Shown one piece after another: positions 1 through 12,105 of a stretch of DNA of 64,000 nucleotides. The stretch comes from Druceiella hillmani. Its lineage: Eukaryota > Arthropoda > Insecta > Lepidoptera > Hepialidae. Each line of letters opens with the position of its first letter. The first letter of the stretch is position 1. The DNA lies in contig JAYKKI010000003.1 of the NCBI GenBank assembly GCA_039881145.1, positions 6,345,501 to 6,409,500 of the forward strand, read 5' to 3'. The translations under genes were made by a program, and so were the position numbers. The notes below the pieces were generated by a model. It worked only from the letters and a program-made list of their open reading frames with translations, was not told where the DNA came from and searched no databases.

Positions 1-1075
1 ATTGATGAAATTTCGATGGTGTCGTATGAAAACTTGCGCATCATACATTTACGTTTACAGGAATACAAAAACAACGATAAGTTATTTGGCGGAGTCAACT
101 TACTACTGTTTGGTGATATAATGCAACTGCCCCCGGTCAAAGAAAACTGGTGCTTTTTGCAGCCATCGTGGTTTGAAGCCGAAATTAATTTATGACATCA
201 ATTTTCATTTTGCGAACTAACAATAAATATGCGCCAACAAAATTATGCTGAATGCATCGACTTGCTAAATAATTTACGGGTCGGTGAATTGACTACTTGA
301 ATTGCTATGTGAACGACGCAGAATACCTTTGACAAGGGACTTTGCTGATGGAGTTGCTATGCGAATCTTCACCACCGTTAAACAAGTTGACGTTTATAAT
401 GATTTAATGACAGCAAAAAATTCTAAAATACGTAAAGTTTATACCACATCTGCTGTAGACGAGTCTCGTCACCACTTACGGAAAGACGCCACCGTCCAAC
501 GTAATACCGAGGGATGTTAATAACTGTGGAGGTTTATTATCAACGCTAAAATTAGCTGATGAATCTCACGTTGTGCTAAGGCGAAATATATCGGTTTCAG
601 ATGGCTTTGTAAACGGAGAAATGGGCATTGTTAACAAATTTAAATGGCCTGCTATTCGAAGAGAAGAAATTGAAGAAGGGGAATTACCGGAATGTGTTTT
701 AGTTCAACTTGATCATGATACGATTGGAAGTAGAATTAAAGATGAAAATGGCTGGGTACCGATAACTCCTACTGTTGCAACGTTTCAAGCAACTAAAGGA
801 TACGGAGATGTCGAGCGCCGAATGTTGCCTTTGATTTTAAGTTGGGCAGTTACAGTTCACAAGTTACAGGGAACTACACTAGAAAAAGCTGTTATTGATC
901 TAGGTAAGAACAATTTCGCCAAAGGACAGGTGTATGTGCTCTGAGTAGTGTTAAAACTTTGGAAGGAATAGCGTTGTCTGACATAGATTCAAACAAATTA
1001 TTGAGTAGGCTACACGACGAAAGAGCATTGCTAGAGATGACTCGATTACGCAATTTAAATTTGATCTCAAATTGA
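1..1075 (+). pseudogene. Helitron helicase, C-terminal part, decayed
   Basis: This is the C-terminal half of a Pif1-like helicase of the kind carried by Helitron rolling-circle transposons. The first residues read IDEISMVS (Walker B-like), followed by LLLFGDIMQLPPV and INMRQQNY, all typical of the Pif1/Helitron helicase core. The later part contains LSWAVTVHKLQGTTLEKAV (about 838-895) and then ALSSVKTLEGIALSD, the usual end of this helicase family. The reading frame is broken: TGA stops at 193-195 and 298-300, a shift near 300, a stop near 520, and another shift near 938 that carries the tail to a TGA ending at 1075. The window begins inside the gene, so the replication-initiator domain lies outside if it survives. 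I see no Helitron 3' hairpin end that I can place with confidence. Confidence 0.85.
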
Positions 1076-1164
1076 CGTATCATCATGAGTCTACTACTCA
1101 TCAACATTATTGTAGTTGTCCTATATAAAACTTCGATCTTTAAATTCCCTAGATCTTTAAACTT

Positions 1165-1625
1165 ATCTATGGTCTCCATCATCAGACCTGTAATGGCACT
1201 TCTAACACATATGGGTGCAAAGTTTTAATCAATTTAAATGAATTAAGTCCAAACGCAAGGTAGCTACTGTAAACAGTTGAGGAGTTCCCTTAACTGTGCT
1301 TCGTCTTCATCATCAGACCCCTAATGACAGCCACAACACATCTAGGTGTAAATTTCTCATCAATACAAATTAATGAAACCCAAACACAAGGCAACTGCTG
1401 TAAATCGTTGAGGAGTTTCCTCGACTGTCTTTCAGCTTCATCATCAGATCAAATCCAGACCTTCTTTAAATTGTAGTGCTTTAAAATACTTAATAAAAAA
1501 AATTAACAAACACACTAGTCGCCCCCACAATTTTTGAAGGTTCCCCTCAATTTCTCTAGAATGTCATCATCAGATCCCGGTTTCCTTATCATGGGACCAC
1601 CCTTGAAGTATCTCCTTTCCAATAA
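1165..1625. repeat. Imperfect tandem repeat, ~126-131 bp unit, about 3.5 copies
   Basis: The anchor CATCATCAGA recurs at 1177, 1308, 1439 and 1565, spacings of 131, 131 and 126. The first two full units also share blocks such as AACACAT, GTGTAAAT/GTGCAAAG, AAACRCAAGG and GTTGAGGAGTT. Copies are diverged. The array directly follows the Helitron helicase and may belong to the same element; that link is inferred. Confidence 0.7.
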
Positions 1626-1735
1626 AAAAAGTATCAAAATCGGTTCATAAACGACGAAGTTATCCGCGAACACACATAAAAAAAAATATATATATACTGT
1701 CGAATTGAGAATCCTCCTCCTTTTTTTTGAAGTCG
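1626..1735 (+). repeat. Terminus of a dispersed repeat with A/TA-rich spacer
   Basis: The stretch runs from ATCGGTTCATAAACGACG through an A/TA run (about 1678-1697) to CCTCCTCCTTTTTTTTGAAG and GTCGGTTAA. From memory this resembles a common dispersed lepidopteran repeat end, but I could not run a database comparison. It abuts the LINE remnant that follows. Confidence 0.45.
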
Positions 1736-4220
1736 GTTAAAAATAACTATTTAAAAAAGTGGAGAAAAGGTGACAAACAAGTGATTCAAAACGCAAATAA
1801 AATATTAGATGAAAAGTTTAATTTTTTCCAAGAAAAATTTGATGTTCTGAAAGCCAAAGTGGACAATCAAGAAAAAAGACTATATTTCTTCGAAAAACAA
1901 GCAAGTATAAGAAACATTGTCTCCTTTGGTTTGGAGGAAACAGAAACTTCATACCCAAACGTGGAAAAAATCTAAATCAATTTTCTGAACGTTACCTCTC
2001 TGTTAAGGTGGATTGTAGATATGTTCAAGAGGCAAAAAGAAATAAATAGAAGAAGAATAGGAAAAAAAGGAGAAAAATCTCGACCAATTTTTGTGACTTT
2101 TTCTACCTTAGGATTAAAAATAGATATCTACAAACAAAGAGTGTCACTGAAAGACACCCCATACTATTTAAAAGAAGGCTATCCATCATATGTCCTGGAA
2201 AAAGGTAGGAACTGCAAAAACAAGTACTCAATAATTAAATACGACACATTAAATACGAAAATTAAATACGACTACATACTTACATATAATGTCAGATCCC
2301 TAGCAACATATGAACGCCTAACTGAACAATACGAAGCATTACGAGAAATGAAGCACGATATAATAGTTTTATCAGAAATAAGACGCACTGGAACAAAAAT
2401 GGAAGAATACAAAAACTTCATGCTCTGTCACTCGGGTAATATACACGGCATGTATGAAGTAGAAAAAAGTACAAGAATAACATTGAAAGCTTCAGCTGGT
2501 TCTCAGATAGAGTGGCGCTACTAAATATTGAAGTCGAAGAGACTCATATTTCCATCATATAAGTATACGGACGTACTGAAAAAGCTAGCGAAGAAGACAA
2601 TTTTTATACAACTGTACGCCTAGCTATAGATGCTGCTCACAAAGACTACATACTTATGGGAGACTTTAACGTCAACATAGGGAAACCAAAGCAAGAAGAA
2701 AACCTCATCATGAAACTCAACGGGTATGGCGAAGAGGACAAAAACTAATTAATTTTGAAATATAAAATAAGCTTACAATTATTAACACATTTTTGAAGAA
2801 AAAATTAAAAAACAAATGGACATGGAGATCCCCAGAAGAAAAATATAAAAACCAAATTTATTTCGTATTATCTAACCAACCACACATATTCTAAAATATA
2901 GAAGTGTTAAATATAAACTACCCCTCAGACCACAGACCAGTATGAGCAACAAAATTTTAAATAGAAAAAAAGAAGTGCAGAAATAAATATCACAACAACC
3001 CAAATACTTCTTTGAAAAATGATGATGAAATAAAAAAATTCAGAGAATTCCTGAAATCTGACGAATCACAAAGCTTATTAGATCCAGCAGAAGACACAAT
3101 TGTACAGAAATATTATGACAATATTATAAAAGCTATAAATAATGGCTTACAATACGTCAAAAACTCAGTACACAGACCAGTAAAAACCCAAAAAAATAAA
3201 ATATTGTCAGAACAAACATTACAGTTACTAAACAAGAAACAAGAGTTACAGAAAAGTAAAAATAAAAATCGAGCTATAAAAAATCATATATCAGCACTTT
3301 ATAAGCTTGTGAACAAATACGTAAAGAAATATTATTTAAATCATAGATACAATACAATTAAAAAACACTTCGATAGAACAGGAAGCACGAAAAAAGCTTT
3401 TAAAGAATTAAGACAAAGTAAAACATGGATTGACGGACTAAGCAAAGATGGCAAAACATTACATAACAGGAGCGAGGTTATTAACATAGCAACATAATAC
3501 TACAAAAACCTATATAGTGGCAAAGAACACAACAACAGTTACTTAAATCAAAGTACCTCACATACAATTATGAATAACAATGTAACTAAAATAGAGGTGA
3601 ATGAGATCACAAAAGCAATCAAAAAACTGAATTTAGATAAAAGCCCAGGTTCTGACAATATTACAAACGAAACCCTAAAGTCAGCCACACTCATACTAGT
3701 CTTACCGCTAGCAAAGCTCTTTAACCTCATCCTAGTGCGAAGAATCAAACATCATTCTAACCTACAAAAAAGAAGACCCAAAAGAAGTCGGAAATTATCG
3801 ACCAATTAGCTTACTGCCCTTTATCTACAAATTTTTCTCCTCAATTTTTAACGAGAGAATAAGGGTCAAAATCGAAGAAAGCCAACCAGTGGAACAAGTG
3901 GATTTCAGAAAAGGATACTTTACTATTGATCACATCCACACGATAGAACTTCTTATAGAAAAATACCAAGAAAAGCAAAGATCGCTATATCCCGCATTAG
4001 TCGATTACCAGAAGGCTTTCGATACCATATCCTACGACAGTATATGGGAAACTCTAAGATGTCAAAAAGTAGAAGAAACATATATACAAGTATTTAAAAA
4101 CAAATATAAGAACAGTAGAAATAGAGTTAAACTAGAAACGAATGGCCCATGAAAAGAGGAGTAAAACAAGGCGACCCTTTATCCTCAAAGCTATTTATAG
4201 CTACAATAGAATCCATAATC
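1727..4220 (+). pseudogene. RTE-like non-LTR retrotransposon (LINE) remnant
   Basis: The order of domains is that of an RTE-class LINE. A lysine-rich coiled-coil-like segment (1727-1975) comes first. An apurinic endonuclease domain follows, beginning at TYNVRSLATYERLTEQYEA and IIVLSEIRRTG (about 2281-2400) and continuing at MGDFNVNIGKPK (about 2656). A basic linker (3012-3497) precedes the reverse transcriptase. RT motifs seen are LDKSPGSDNITNE (about 3635), NYRPISLLPFIYK (about 3795), QVDFRKGYFTIDHI, LVDYQKAFDTISYDS and a QGDPLSSKLFIATIES-like end (about 4170-4215). The body is cut by many stops and shifts, and it ends before the catalytic YxDD box where the foldback arm begins. It cannot be active. 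The RTE assignment rests on the FRKG-STIDH and QGDPLS context. Confidence 0.85.
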
Positions 4221-4223
4221 ATG

Positions 4224-5284
4224 TTTGAAAACTGTCTAACAATTTTCGTTTACATTATTCTTTACTTACAGTTTATTCTAGTTGTTAATATTAAATTTTA
4301 TTTTTAAAACACCGCTTGTGCCATGTGTCATGAGCTAATAATACCTTCAAAATGAGACCTACGTCTTATTTTGAAGGTATTATTTTGATGACATACGAAC
4401 GAACGTGAAACGACTTGCGATTCTATAGGTACTTATTTACAATGTTTTTCAGTGGGCAAAATATTGGTCTTTCATTCGTTCCAAACATTAATTACTTGTT
4501 AAATTTTAAAAACAACGCATAAAAATGTTATTATGAACCGTTAATTTTTACACAAAAGTTAATTTTTACTCAAAGTATTACTTGAATTATAACTCGTATC
4601 CTTAATTAATCCCCACTTTCTAATTTATATTTTAAATGCAAAGTCGAATTTATTTTTTCTTTTTCTATCTTCTTTTACTATCAATAATGCTTGCTATAAC
4701 GATCTCTGTGGAATTTTAATGATCATGTAGTTTCCGTTTAGAATAAGAGTGTTGATACAAGTATATTAGTATATTTACTCATTAAGCAAATAAAAGTCTT
4801 CATTTTCAAAATATTTTTTCAGAAATAACAATTTCTTCCACATAAGCGATACCGTAGGTGAAAACTAACTAAGAAATAAGATTATATGCCCAAACATTGT
4901 ATTTTTTGCTATTACTATTTTTGTATGCAAATTGGCAGACAGACTTTTTGTTTGTACCTCGTCTCGCTTTATCTTTAATGATAGGTTAAATGCTTGAATA
5001 ACATTAGAAGGCTATTGGCCATTATAGATACCATTATTATTACAATAATGATATGCTAGTTACGTAATGTCATGTAACGCACCATTCGTTGTGTTCATCA
5101 TATAATAGTTTATAAGTATGTATATAATAGTTTATAAGTATGTCTAGGTGTTTAGTAAGGTTTAACGTGTTCAAGCATAAAGCTATTTTTATTACTTACA
5201 GTATACCATTTGTTTCATCTAGAATGATTGATGGCCTTTAGTAAATTTACTTAGTTTTATTTACTATATTTTTTAAAAATAATG
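4224..5284. repeat. Left arm of ~10-kb foldback inverted repeat
   Basis: This segment is the reverse complement of 12437-14270, apart from about 0.8 kb present only in the right arm. The match starts at TTTGAAAACTGTCTA (4224) and ends near the run AAAAATAATG (5284). Similarity is high along the whole arm with scattered substitutions and small indels, for example a short duplication around 5104-5143. A nested hairpin sits at 4337-4384. No transposase gene is seen in the arm. It looks like a foldback-type or long-TIR non-autonomous DNA transposon; the family is unknown. Confidence 0.85.
4337..4384. repeat. 22-bp stem hairpin inside the foldback arm
   Basis: Positions 4337-4358 pair with 4363-4384 (one G-T wobble) around a 4-nt loop CTAC. 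The same hairpin recurs in the right arm at about 14110-14158. It is either a tiny inverted-repeat element captured by the foldback or part of its own end structure. Confidence 0.8.
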
Positions 5285-5336
5285 TGCGTCACAATATATA
5301 AAAGAAATTATATTGAATAAGTTTTAGCACTTGCGT

Positions 5337-5397
<61 letters not shown>

Positions 5398-6303
5398 TTT
5401 GTATACATAGGCATATGACATCATGTTTATTATTGCTTCACTAATTTAATGTTGTGTGTTATTTTTCATTAACACTCTAAATTTATTATGACCTTCAAGA
5501 TACCTCGTATACAAATAAAATGTTCTGCGGAAATCTAAAAAATTAAGTAGGAATAACAAAATAAAAAATTGTTAATATTTTGCATCATTCACAGCCTCAA
5601 GTTCAGAAAATTTAACGTGTCTCATTTTTGGTATTAGAGCCATGGATCTCTCTGCTTTCCAAAATATCAATGAACTTAACACAAACTATTGAACATAGAA
5701 CTAAAATTATAATCACTTTAATAATACGATAGAGTTACAAGTTCAAGTGTTTTTATCTTGAAATCGGTATTTCCAAATTAAACTAATTTTAAAAATAAGT
5801 CTTATTTCATGCAGATTCTTTTTTTAAAATTGTTCACAAATCATTTGGTTCGACAAAACAGGTTTTATATCTAATAATTTGACGATGTTCGCACGGCCAT
5901 AAACATGAAAGGAAATAAATAAATGTATAATAAAGCAATTAGCTAATTGCTTTATTATATGTCATTTTAAATCTTGACAAGTATTTAAAATGACAATAAG
6001 TTTAATTGCTATTATTACTATGACTCGTTTCGAAGTACATGAAAGAAAGGATTGAATTCCGGGAAAACTTAATTTATGTAATATAAATTTATTTTTCTCT
6101 AAAAAAATACACTTAGAAAAACGTATGAAAATTGATAATAAATTTTATAAGGATGGAGCCTCTCACGGTAAGAGCAAAATGGCTAATTATGATTTTTTGG
6201 GTTTCACAATTACCTACTAATTCACAAAAACCAGAAATGAAAATATTCAAAACAAAGCACTTCTTATTTATTCGTATTAGCAACACTATAGTTTTTACAT
6301 TCA
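5285..6303. other. AT-rich foldback interior, no gene
   Basis: There is no coding sequence I can support here. Two back-to-back palindromes stand out. Positions 5926-5959 form a perfect 17+17-bp palindrome, and 5961-5972 pairs with 5983-5994. Confidence 0.6.
5341..5391. repeat. TA microsatellite
   Basis: An almost pure (TA)n tract of about 50 bp lies just inside the left foldback arm. The sequence after it (about 5391-5420) is inverted relative to about 6384-6415, so the interior of the foldback has its own inverted repetition flanking TA tracts. Confidence 0.9.
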
Positions 6304-6306
6304 TAC

Positions 6307-6381
<75 letters not shown>
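6304..6381. repeat. TA microsatellite
   Basis: A (TA)n tract of about 75 bp, just upstream of the Gypsy insertion. A second TA tract follows the element at 12381-12420, so the retrotransposon probably landed in TA-rich sequence. Confidence 0.9.
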
Positions 6382-6382
<1 letters not shown>

Positions 6383-6423
6383 GACGTCATATGCCTATGC
6401 ATACAAAAATATTATATATATAT

Positions 6424-6685
6424 TGTAAGAATTGAAAATCGGAAATTTAAATAGAATTAAAAGAGTGATTATATACGAGTGATACATAATACGCCTATAA
6501 TTAATTACTTTTACAGAGTATACGAGTATGTAAGTACGTAAGTAAAATACGTCCAGTCCGAACCGAGTCCCTTTCCGAAGTGCCACGCGTCGTAATCTCC
6601 CGCTTTAAGCTGCTCACCATCGCTCGCCTTGAAGTTGGATTCGGGAGAAGCGAGGACCGCAGCTTTTCTTCGCTCAACTCCCACA
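6424..6685 (-). repeat. 3' LTR of the Gypsy element
   Basis: A 262-bp direct repeat of 12119-12380, TG...CA bounded. Differences seen are G versus A near 6442 and C versus A three bases before the end. There is no clean polypurine tract next to it; the closest purine run on the minus strand is AGGAGAG just internal to the LTR. Confidence 0.95.
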
Positions 6686-6841
6686 CGGACTCTCCTGACA
6701 GGAGAACGTCCTCGTTATCGTGTGATGGGTCGATGGTCGGCTCCTCCTCAGTCAGTTGTCCAGTCAATATGGACTCGAAATCTTCTTTATCTAGAGTTTT
6801 CAAAGAAAATAATTCTTATAACATTACTGTCAAAACTGTAG

Positions 6842-7475
6842 TGCAATGTGAGGTCTGCTCACTTACACGAGGTCTGCTCATGTAAATAATAGCGAGGTCT
6901 GCTCGCAAATAATGGTTTGTGAGGTCTGCTCACAAAAGGCAATCTGCGAGGTCTGCTCGCAAAGCTCAACCCGTGAGGTCTGCTCACAAAAGTAATATGC
7001 GAGGTCTGCTCGCAAAAGTCAAGCTGTAAGGTCTGCTCACAAAAGGTAATCTGCGAGGTCTGCTTGCAAATATCAAACTGTGAGGTCTGCTCACAAAAGT
7101 AATATGCGAGGTCTGCTCGCAAATATAAAGCTGTGAGGTCTGCTCACAAAAGTAATATGCGAGGTCTGCTCGCAAAAGTCAAGCTGTGAGGTCTGCTCAC
7201 AAAAGGTAATCTGCAAGGTCTGCTCGCAAATATCAAGCTGTGAGGTCTGCTCACAAAAGTAATATGCGAGGCCTGCTTGCAAATATAAAGCTGTGAGGTC
7301 TGCTCACAAAAGTAATATGCGAGGTCTGCTCGCAAAAGTCAAGCTGTGAGGTCTGCTCACAAAAGGTAATCTGCGAGGTCTGCTCGCAAATATCAAGCTG
7401 CGAGGTCTGCTCGCAAAAGTCAAGCTGTGAGGTCTGCTCACAAAAGTAATATGCAAGGTCTGCTCGCAAAATTAA
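6842..7475. repeat. Tandem array of about 24 hairpin units, 26-27 bp each
   Basis: Each unit contains TGXGAG-GTCTG-CTCYCA, a 6-bp stem with a 5-nt loop, followed by an A-rich 9-10 nt spacer. X and Y are T/A in about half of the units and C/G in the others, keeping the pair. A higher-order period of about 107 bp (four units) is visible. The array lies between pol and the 3' LTR of the Gypsy element. Because the period is a multiple of three, long overlapping frames stay open here (repeats such as CEQTSQLDI on the minus strand), but I do not think they are genes. Confidence 0.95.
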
Positions 7476-7519
7476 ACACTTAAGGCCTTACAATAAAATT
7501 ATAAAATCTTACTTTCAAA

Positions 7520-10500
7520 GAAGGCAGCACATGTGTCTGGAGTCCATTCTCCCTTCCAAGGCACCATGAATTCTGCTGCGGCTTGAGTCAACTTTCCACA
7601 AGAACCAGCAACCAACTGCAGTCCTTGCTTCCCTGAGGCAAAGCTTTTACTACGCGGTAGGGACCGCGCATGCCAGAATCAAGTTTTCCTGTAGACTGCT
7701 TTTTTTATTACAAAAACCAGCGAATTGAGCTCAGAAGTATGTGGTAATCATCTGTTTTTATTGATCAAAGTATCTTGTCGTTCTGGGTTCTGCTTCATCA
7801 ACTCTGAAGCGCGCTTTTTAGTCATCTCGCGTAGTGCCTCTCGATTGGGATTCGAACCATCTATAGCCATATCGCGAATAAGATTGCGGATTAACGGAGT
7901 TACCACATTTGTCCCTATAAGGAGGCTTAGAGGGGAATGTTGAGTTGTCTTGTGTTTCGTCATGTTTAACACAAGCTGCAATCGCCACATTATCTTGGAC
8001 CATTCTTCTTGCAGATAATTGGAATGAATGCGGATCATGTTCAGTAAGGTACGGCAATATCGTTCGGCTTGTCCGTTGGACTGGTGCATTTCAGGCGTAA
8101 TCAGATGAATTTCACTCCCAATTTCATTCACCCAAGTCAGGAATTCGGTACTTTGGAACATCCGACCTCGATCGGCGACAATTAGTTTTGGTGAGCCAAA
8201 TAATGAAATGGCGTTAAGGAAATGGCGCCTCAACTCGCTTGCGTCCTGTCTAATCGTGGGATATAAAAGACAGAACTTTGAAAAAGCGTCGATAATGATA
8301 AGGACATGGCGGTGTCCATTTGATTCTGGAAGAGGTCCTAAGACGTCTGCGTGTACAGTCTCAAAGGGGCAATCTGGCTTCTGCCAAGAATTAATGGGCT
8401 CGAGGTGACTTCTTTTGAGACATACACACAATGCAATGGGAAATATATTTTTGAACAAACGGCCTCAAGCTGGGAAACCAAAAGTGTCGAAGTATGAGAT
8501 CGATGGTTTTGCCTACGCTATGATGGTCATGCTCATCGTGAAATACACGAAGCAAACTGAGTCGATCACCTTTGGGGATGAAACACAGAAGTCGTGGTTG
8601 CTCACCCACTGGGGTGTAATTGTAGTAAAGAAGATCATTCCTTTTGACATATTGGTTGGCGTGTAATTTACCATCATTCAGTTGCCCGATGGGAGTTTGA
8701 GTCTCATCATCTGCCGATTGTACTATTTGTGCCCAACTTTGGGGTTTTTGAATTCGGACCACATTCACTGGATTCCGGCTCAAGTAATCAGCGTGAGGCA
8801 TGGAAGTGCCCTTGCGATACTCAAGTGAAAAGTCAAAATCCTGCAGATACATACACCATCTGGCTACCCTTGACGTTAAGTCTTTCTTTTTCTGCGTGAG
8901 TTTAAGAGCATTACAGTCAGTGACTACAGTAAAACGCAGACCAACCAGGTAGTGTCTAAAGTTCTGCAGGGCCTTGGCCACTGCCAAAGTTTCCAGTTCG
9001 TATGAATGATAGTGTGGTTCAGCGCCTTGGGTCAATCTGCTATAATAGGCCACAACGCGCTTGTGACCCGAGTCATGTATTGGAAATAAAACCGCTCCGT
9101 AACCAATCGCGCTAGCATCCGTATGGATTTCAATGGGAAGTACTAGGTCATAAATGGCAAGAACTGGCTCGTTAATTAAGTGCTCTATGACATCTATTCT
9201 AGCAGCTTCCTGTTCGGTGCCCCAATAAAAACGAACACCTTTCTTCGTGAGACTTGCAATACACGCTATCTTTGATGCAAAACCGGCGATATACTTTCTA
9301 AAATACCCGGCTAGGCCTAAGAACTGACGCACCTGCTTGACGGTTTTAGGAACAGGAGTTTCAACAAGAGCTTTAACTTTGTATGCGCTCGGCCGTACCT
9401 GACCCTGACTAATTGGCCGGCCTAAATATTCAATTTCAGTGGACAAGAAAGGGCATTTTTTTAAATTTAATGAAAAGCCAGCTTTAGTTAAAATTTTGAG
9501 TACTTCACATAACATTTTGAAACCCTCACTTTACTTAAAATAAGCACATCACCAATGTAAACCAAGACCTTACCAGAATTAATCAGATAACGAAGAGTAT
9601 TCGAGACAATGCGCTGGTACACTACAGGAGCGTTAGCCGGCCCATATTGCATCTTCAAGTACTCATAGTGGCCTTCCGGTGTAACGAAAGCCGTCCGCGG
9701 GATTGACTCTTTTTCCATTGGAATCTGGCGAAATCCGGTTGCCATGTCAAGACTAGTGAAAAATTTATGACATCCTAAACGGTCTATATGATCATCTATA
9801 AGTGGCAAGGGAAAACGATCTTTAATTGTGATTTCATTAAGCTTTCGGAAATCCACGCACATACGATCCGTACCGTCTTTCTTCTTAACAAGAAGAATTG
9901 GGCTTGAAAATTCTTACTCTGATTCTTGTATAATCCCCTTATCCAGTAAATCCCTAACGATCTCACGAACACGTAACGTTTCAGGTTGTGAAAGACGATA
10001 AGGTCTGTAGTTAACGGGTGCATCGCTGTTGAGTTTGATGGACATACTTCCGGTTTTCGCAGTCGTAGTTGTTGTCCCCGTAATGAAATATTTAGAATAT
10101 TCACTAATTATGGCCAATAATTTATTTAAATTATCGCCGCCAAGTCTCGTATTTATTCTCATATACTTCGCCTGAATCACAAACAAATCAACTTCAAACG
10201 TGATATCGTTAAACTCTATTGGCAGGGTCACATAATGTGTAGACTCTACCTCCTGACTTCCAATACCCTTCAAGATGTGAAAGGCCGGTTTCCGGGGGCA
10301 ATCGAAATGTTTCACTAAAGAAGATGAAACAAGAGATATGGTCGACCCGCTATCAATCAATACGTCTACCGGTATACCCTGTATGACTGCAACTGCGATA
10401 TCAGTTTCACGAGTACTTTTCTTTTCACAGCAGAAATTAACGTTATTTTTGTTTCGAGATTCGGATTTTATTTTAGCAAAACAGGTTTCTATCTTATGAC

Positions 10501-10738
10501 CAGATTTCTTACAAAAGGAACACGTTTCCGTTTTACCTTGATTAATTGTAATACGAGTGTCAGATTTCCGTGTAGTAGAAAAACTATTCATGTTAGGATT
10601 TATTTTATGTCTTCTATGGCAATTAGCAAGTACGTGTCCCGAGAGTCCACACGAAAAACATTTGTTACCATCAAAGCGCCGTTTCCTACCAAAATCGGTA
10701 CGTTTCACTTTCGAAATGTCACGTCGATTACGAGACAC
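7520..10738 (-). pseudogene. Gypsy nucleocapsid and pol polyprotein, broken
   Basis: Reading right to left, two CX2CX4HX4C zinc knuckles (CFSCGLSGHVLANC and CSFCKKSGHKIETC) are followed by an aspartic protease with VLIDSGSTISLV. Next come RT with DFRKLNEITIKDRFPLPLID and SLDMATGFRQIPM, RNase H (IHTDASAIGYGAVLF), and the integrase HHCC region and DDE core (VHADVLG, VADRGRMF, QSNGQAER). A GPYRVVKALPQG motif lies near 7640-7680. Breaks are a stop (TAA) between protease and RT near 9912-9914, a frameshift near 9500-9530 after RT, one near 8400-8450 inside the integrase zinc region, and a stop at about 7748 before the GPY motif. The RT catalytic box reads YIGD instead of YxDD, which should abolish polymerase activity. 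Confidence 0.9.
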
Positions 10739-10789
10739 AACTTGGGATGTGTCGCTAACAAAAGTATTAGGACTGGGTTTAACATAAAT

Positions 10790-11647
10790 TTATAAAAATT
10801 CAACTAAATCACAAGGCATCAACTTTGCGTTAGTTACAGTTGCTCGGATTTGTGAATCGGTAATTCCCCGAATAACTATTGCGGAAATTAATTCGTCACT
10901 CAAACCAGTAACGATTCGTAAACGCAGTAATGAACGGCGTGCATAATCAGCATATGTTGAATAGTGATCAGTGGTATTCATCATGTCAAACAAAATGTTA
11001 GCAACGTTAACGTTTTTGGGACACAATGGTTTAAACTCTTTTTTTTTAATTACTCCAACTACGATCATTTGTGATCCACTCACTGAGCCACGTTCGAGCA
11101 TCACCCTTCAAACAATTACCGATCCGAGAAAGACACTCATTTTCACTCCAATTATTAGTTGTTTTGGCACGATCTACCTCTTGGCACCACGTTTCGATGT
11201 CGTGCAGACTAGGATCGAAGTTAGAAATATAATACGGTTGATTAGATCGTACTGCTGTGTTAATCGAACGTATCGCGTTAACTAATATATCTGTTTGATC
11301 TGATTGTACCGCGCTATCACGGAACGGAGCTCCAGATGGCCCATCTGCTGTGGGTGCGGCTGTCCCGACACAGTCAACTCGCTATTGTGAGGTATAAATC
11401 TAGAAGGTGGCGTGCCTAGAGGCGTTCCACTTTGCCATCCCAAATGTGTGGGCTCAGCTGAATGCTGACCTACATCAACCCGTGGGGACGACGTGGAAAC
11501 AGATTGATTTTCCAACACGTTTAAACGACCTATAATATACTGCATTTGTTGTTTAAGATCGCTGCCGGGCGATAAACGTCGACTCTTATTACCATGACGG
11601 CTTTCATTACTACACCTATTTCTGCTTCGAGATTTCCGGTCAGACAT
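10790..11647 (-). pseudogene. Gypsy gag, broken
   Basis: The frame starts with MSDRKSRSRNRCSNESRH, a basic serine/arginine-rich N-terminus, and runs to a stop at 11282. Sequence of capsid type continues in other frames downstream (ISNFDPSLHDIETWCQEVDR, then CLKGDARTWLSEWI, then the 11104-10790 segment). At least two shifts and a stop interrupt it. This is a normal gag layout for Gypsy elements with the zinc knuckles encoded further on. Confidence 0.75.
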
Positions 11648-12105
11648 AATTAAATAAATTCAAAATATAAGTAGTAGGTTAATATTCAATACAAAGGAAC
11701 AAAGTATCCGTTATCAACAATAATGAATAAGGGGTAATGTCACCTGACCCTGTCGCATAAACACTATTCAAACCCGGCGCATCTAATGTAAACATGCAGC
11801 GCGGTGCCTCACCCACTTCAGATTTCGACCACCGTGAACGAATAACTGTAAAACTACAGTACAATGCACTGATTCACATTTATGTATTCCAATCACGTAT
11901 TTTTGAACTTTCACACAAATCACAATAAAAACTTATACGAAATAAATAGTAAACGAACGAAATTAAAATACTTAAAGCTTTTAAAACTCAAAATCTAATG
12001 CCAGATTTAAAAAAACGTATAAAATTAAATGATTAAAACGTTTCAAATTGAAAATCAAATTTCATATAACTCTAAACGTAACGAGGCCGTGAACTTTCGC
12101 GTCCT

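Noticed and set aside
6132..6428. 98-codon frame running through TA tract
   Set aside because: Half of it is isoleucine/tyrosine from the TA microsatellite.
6859..7469. Series of overlapping 60-90 codon frames with CEQTSQ-type repeats
   Set aside because: The 27-bp period keeps several frames open at once, with no start context or family signature. Better explained by the repeat than by a gene.
6842..7475. CRISPR-like array of short regular repeats
   Set aside because: The repeats are contiguous without unique spacers, lie inside a Gypsy element and the genome is an insect one. They are a tandem hairpin satellite.
7840..7862. GATTCGAACC resembling the T arm of a tRNA
   Set aside because: It falls within the integrase-coding part of the Gypsy element and no acceptor or anticodon arm can be folded around it.
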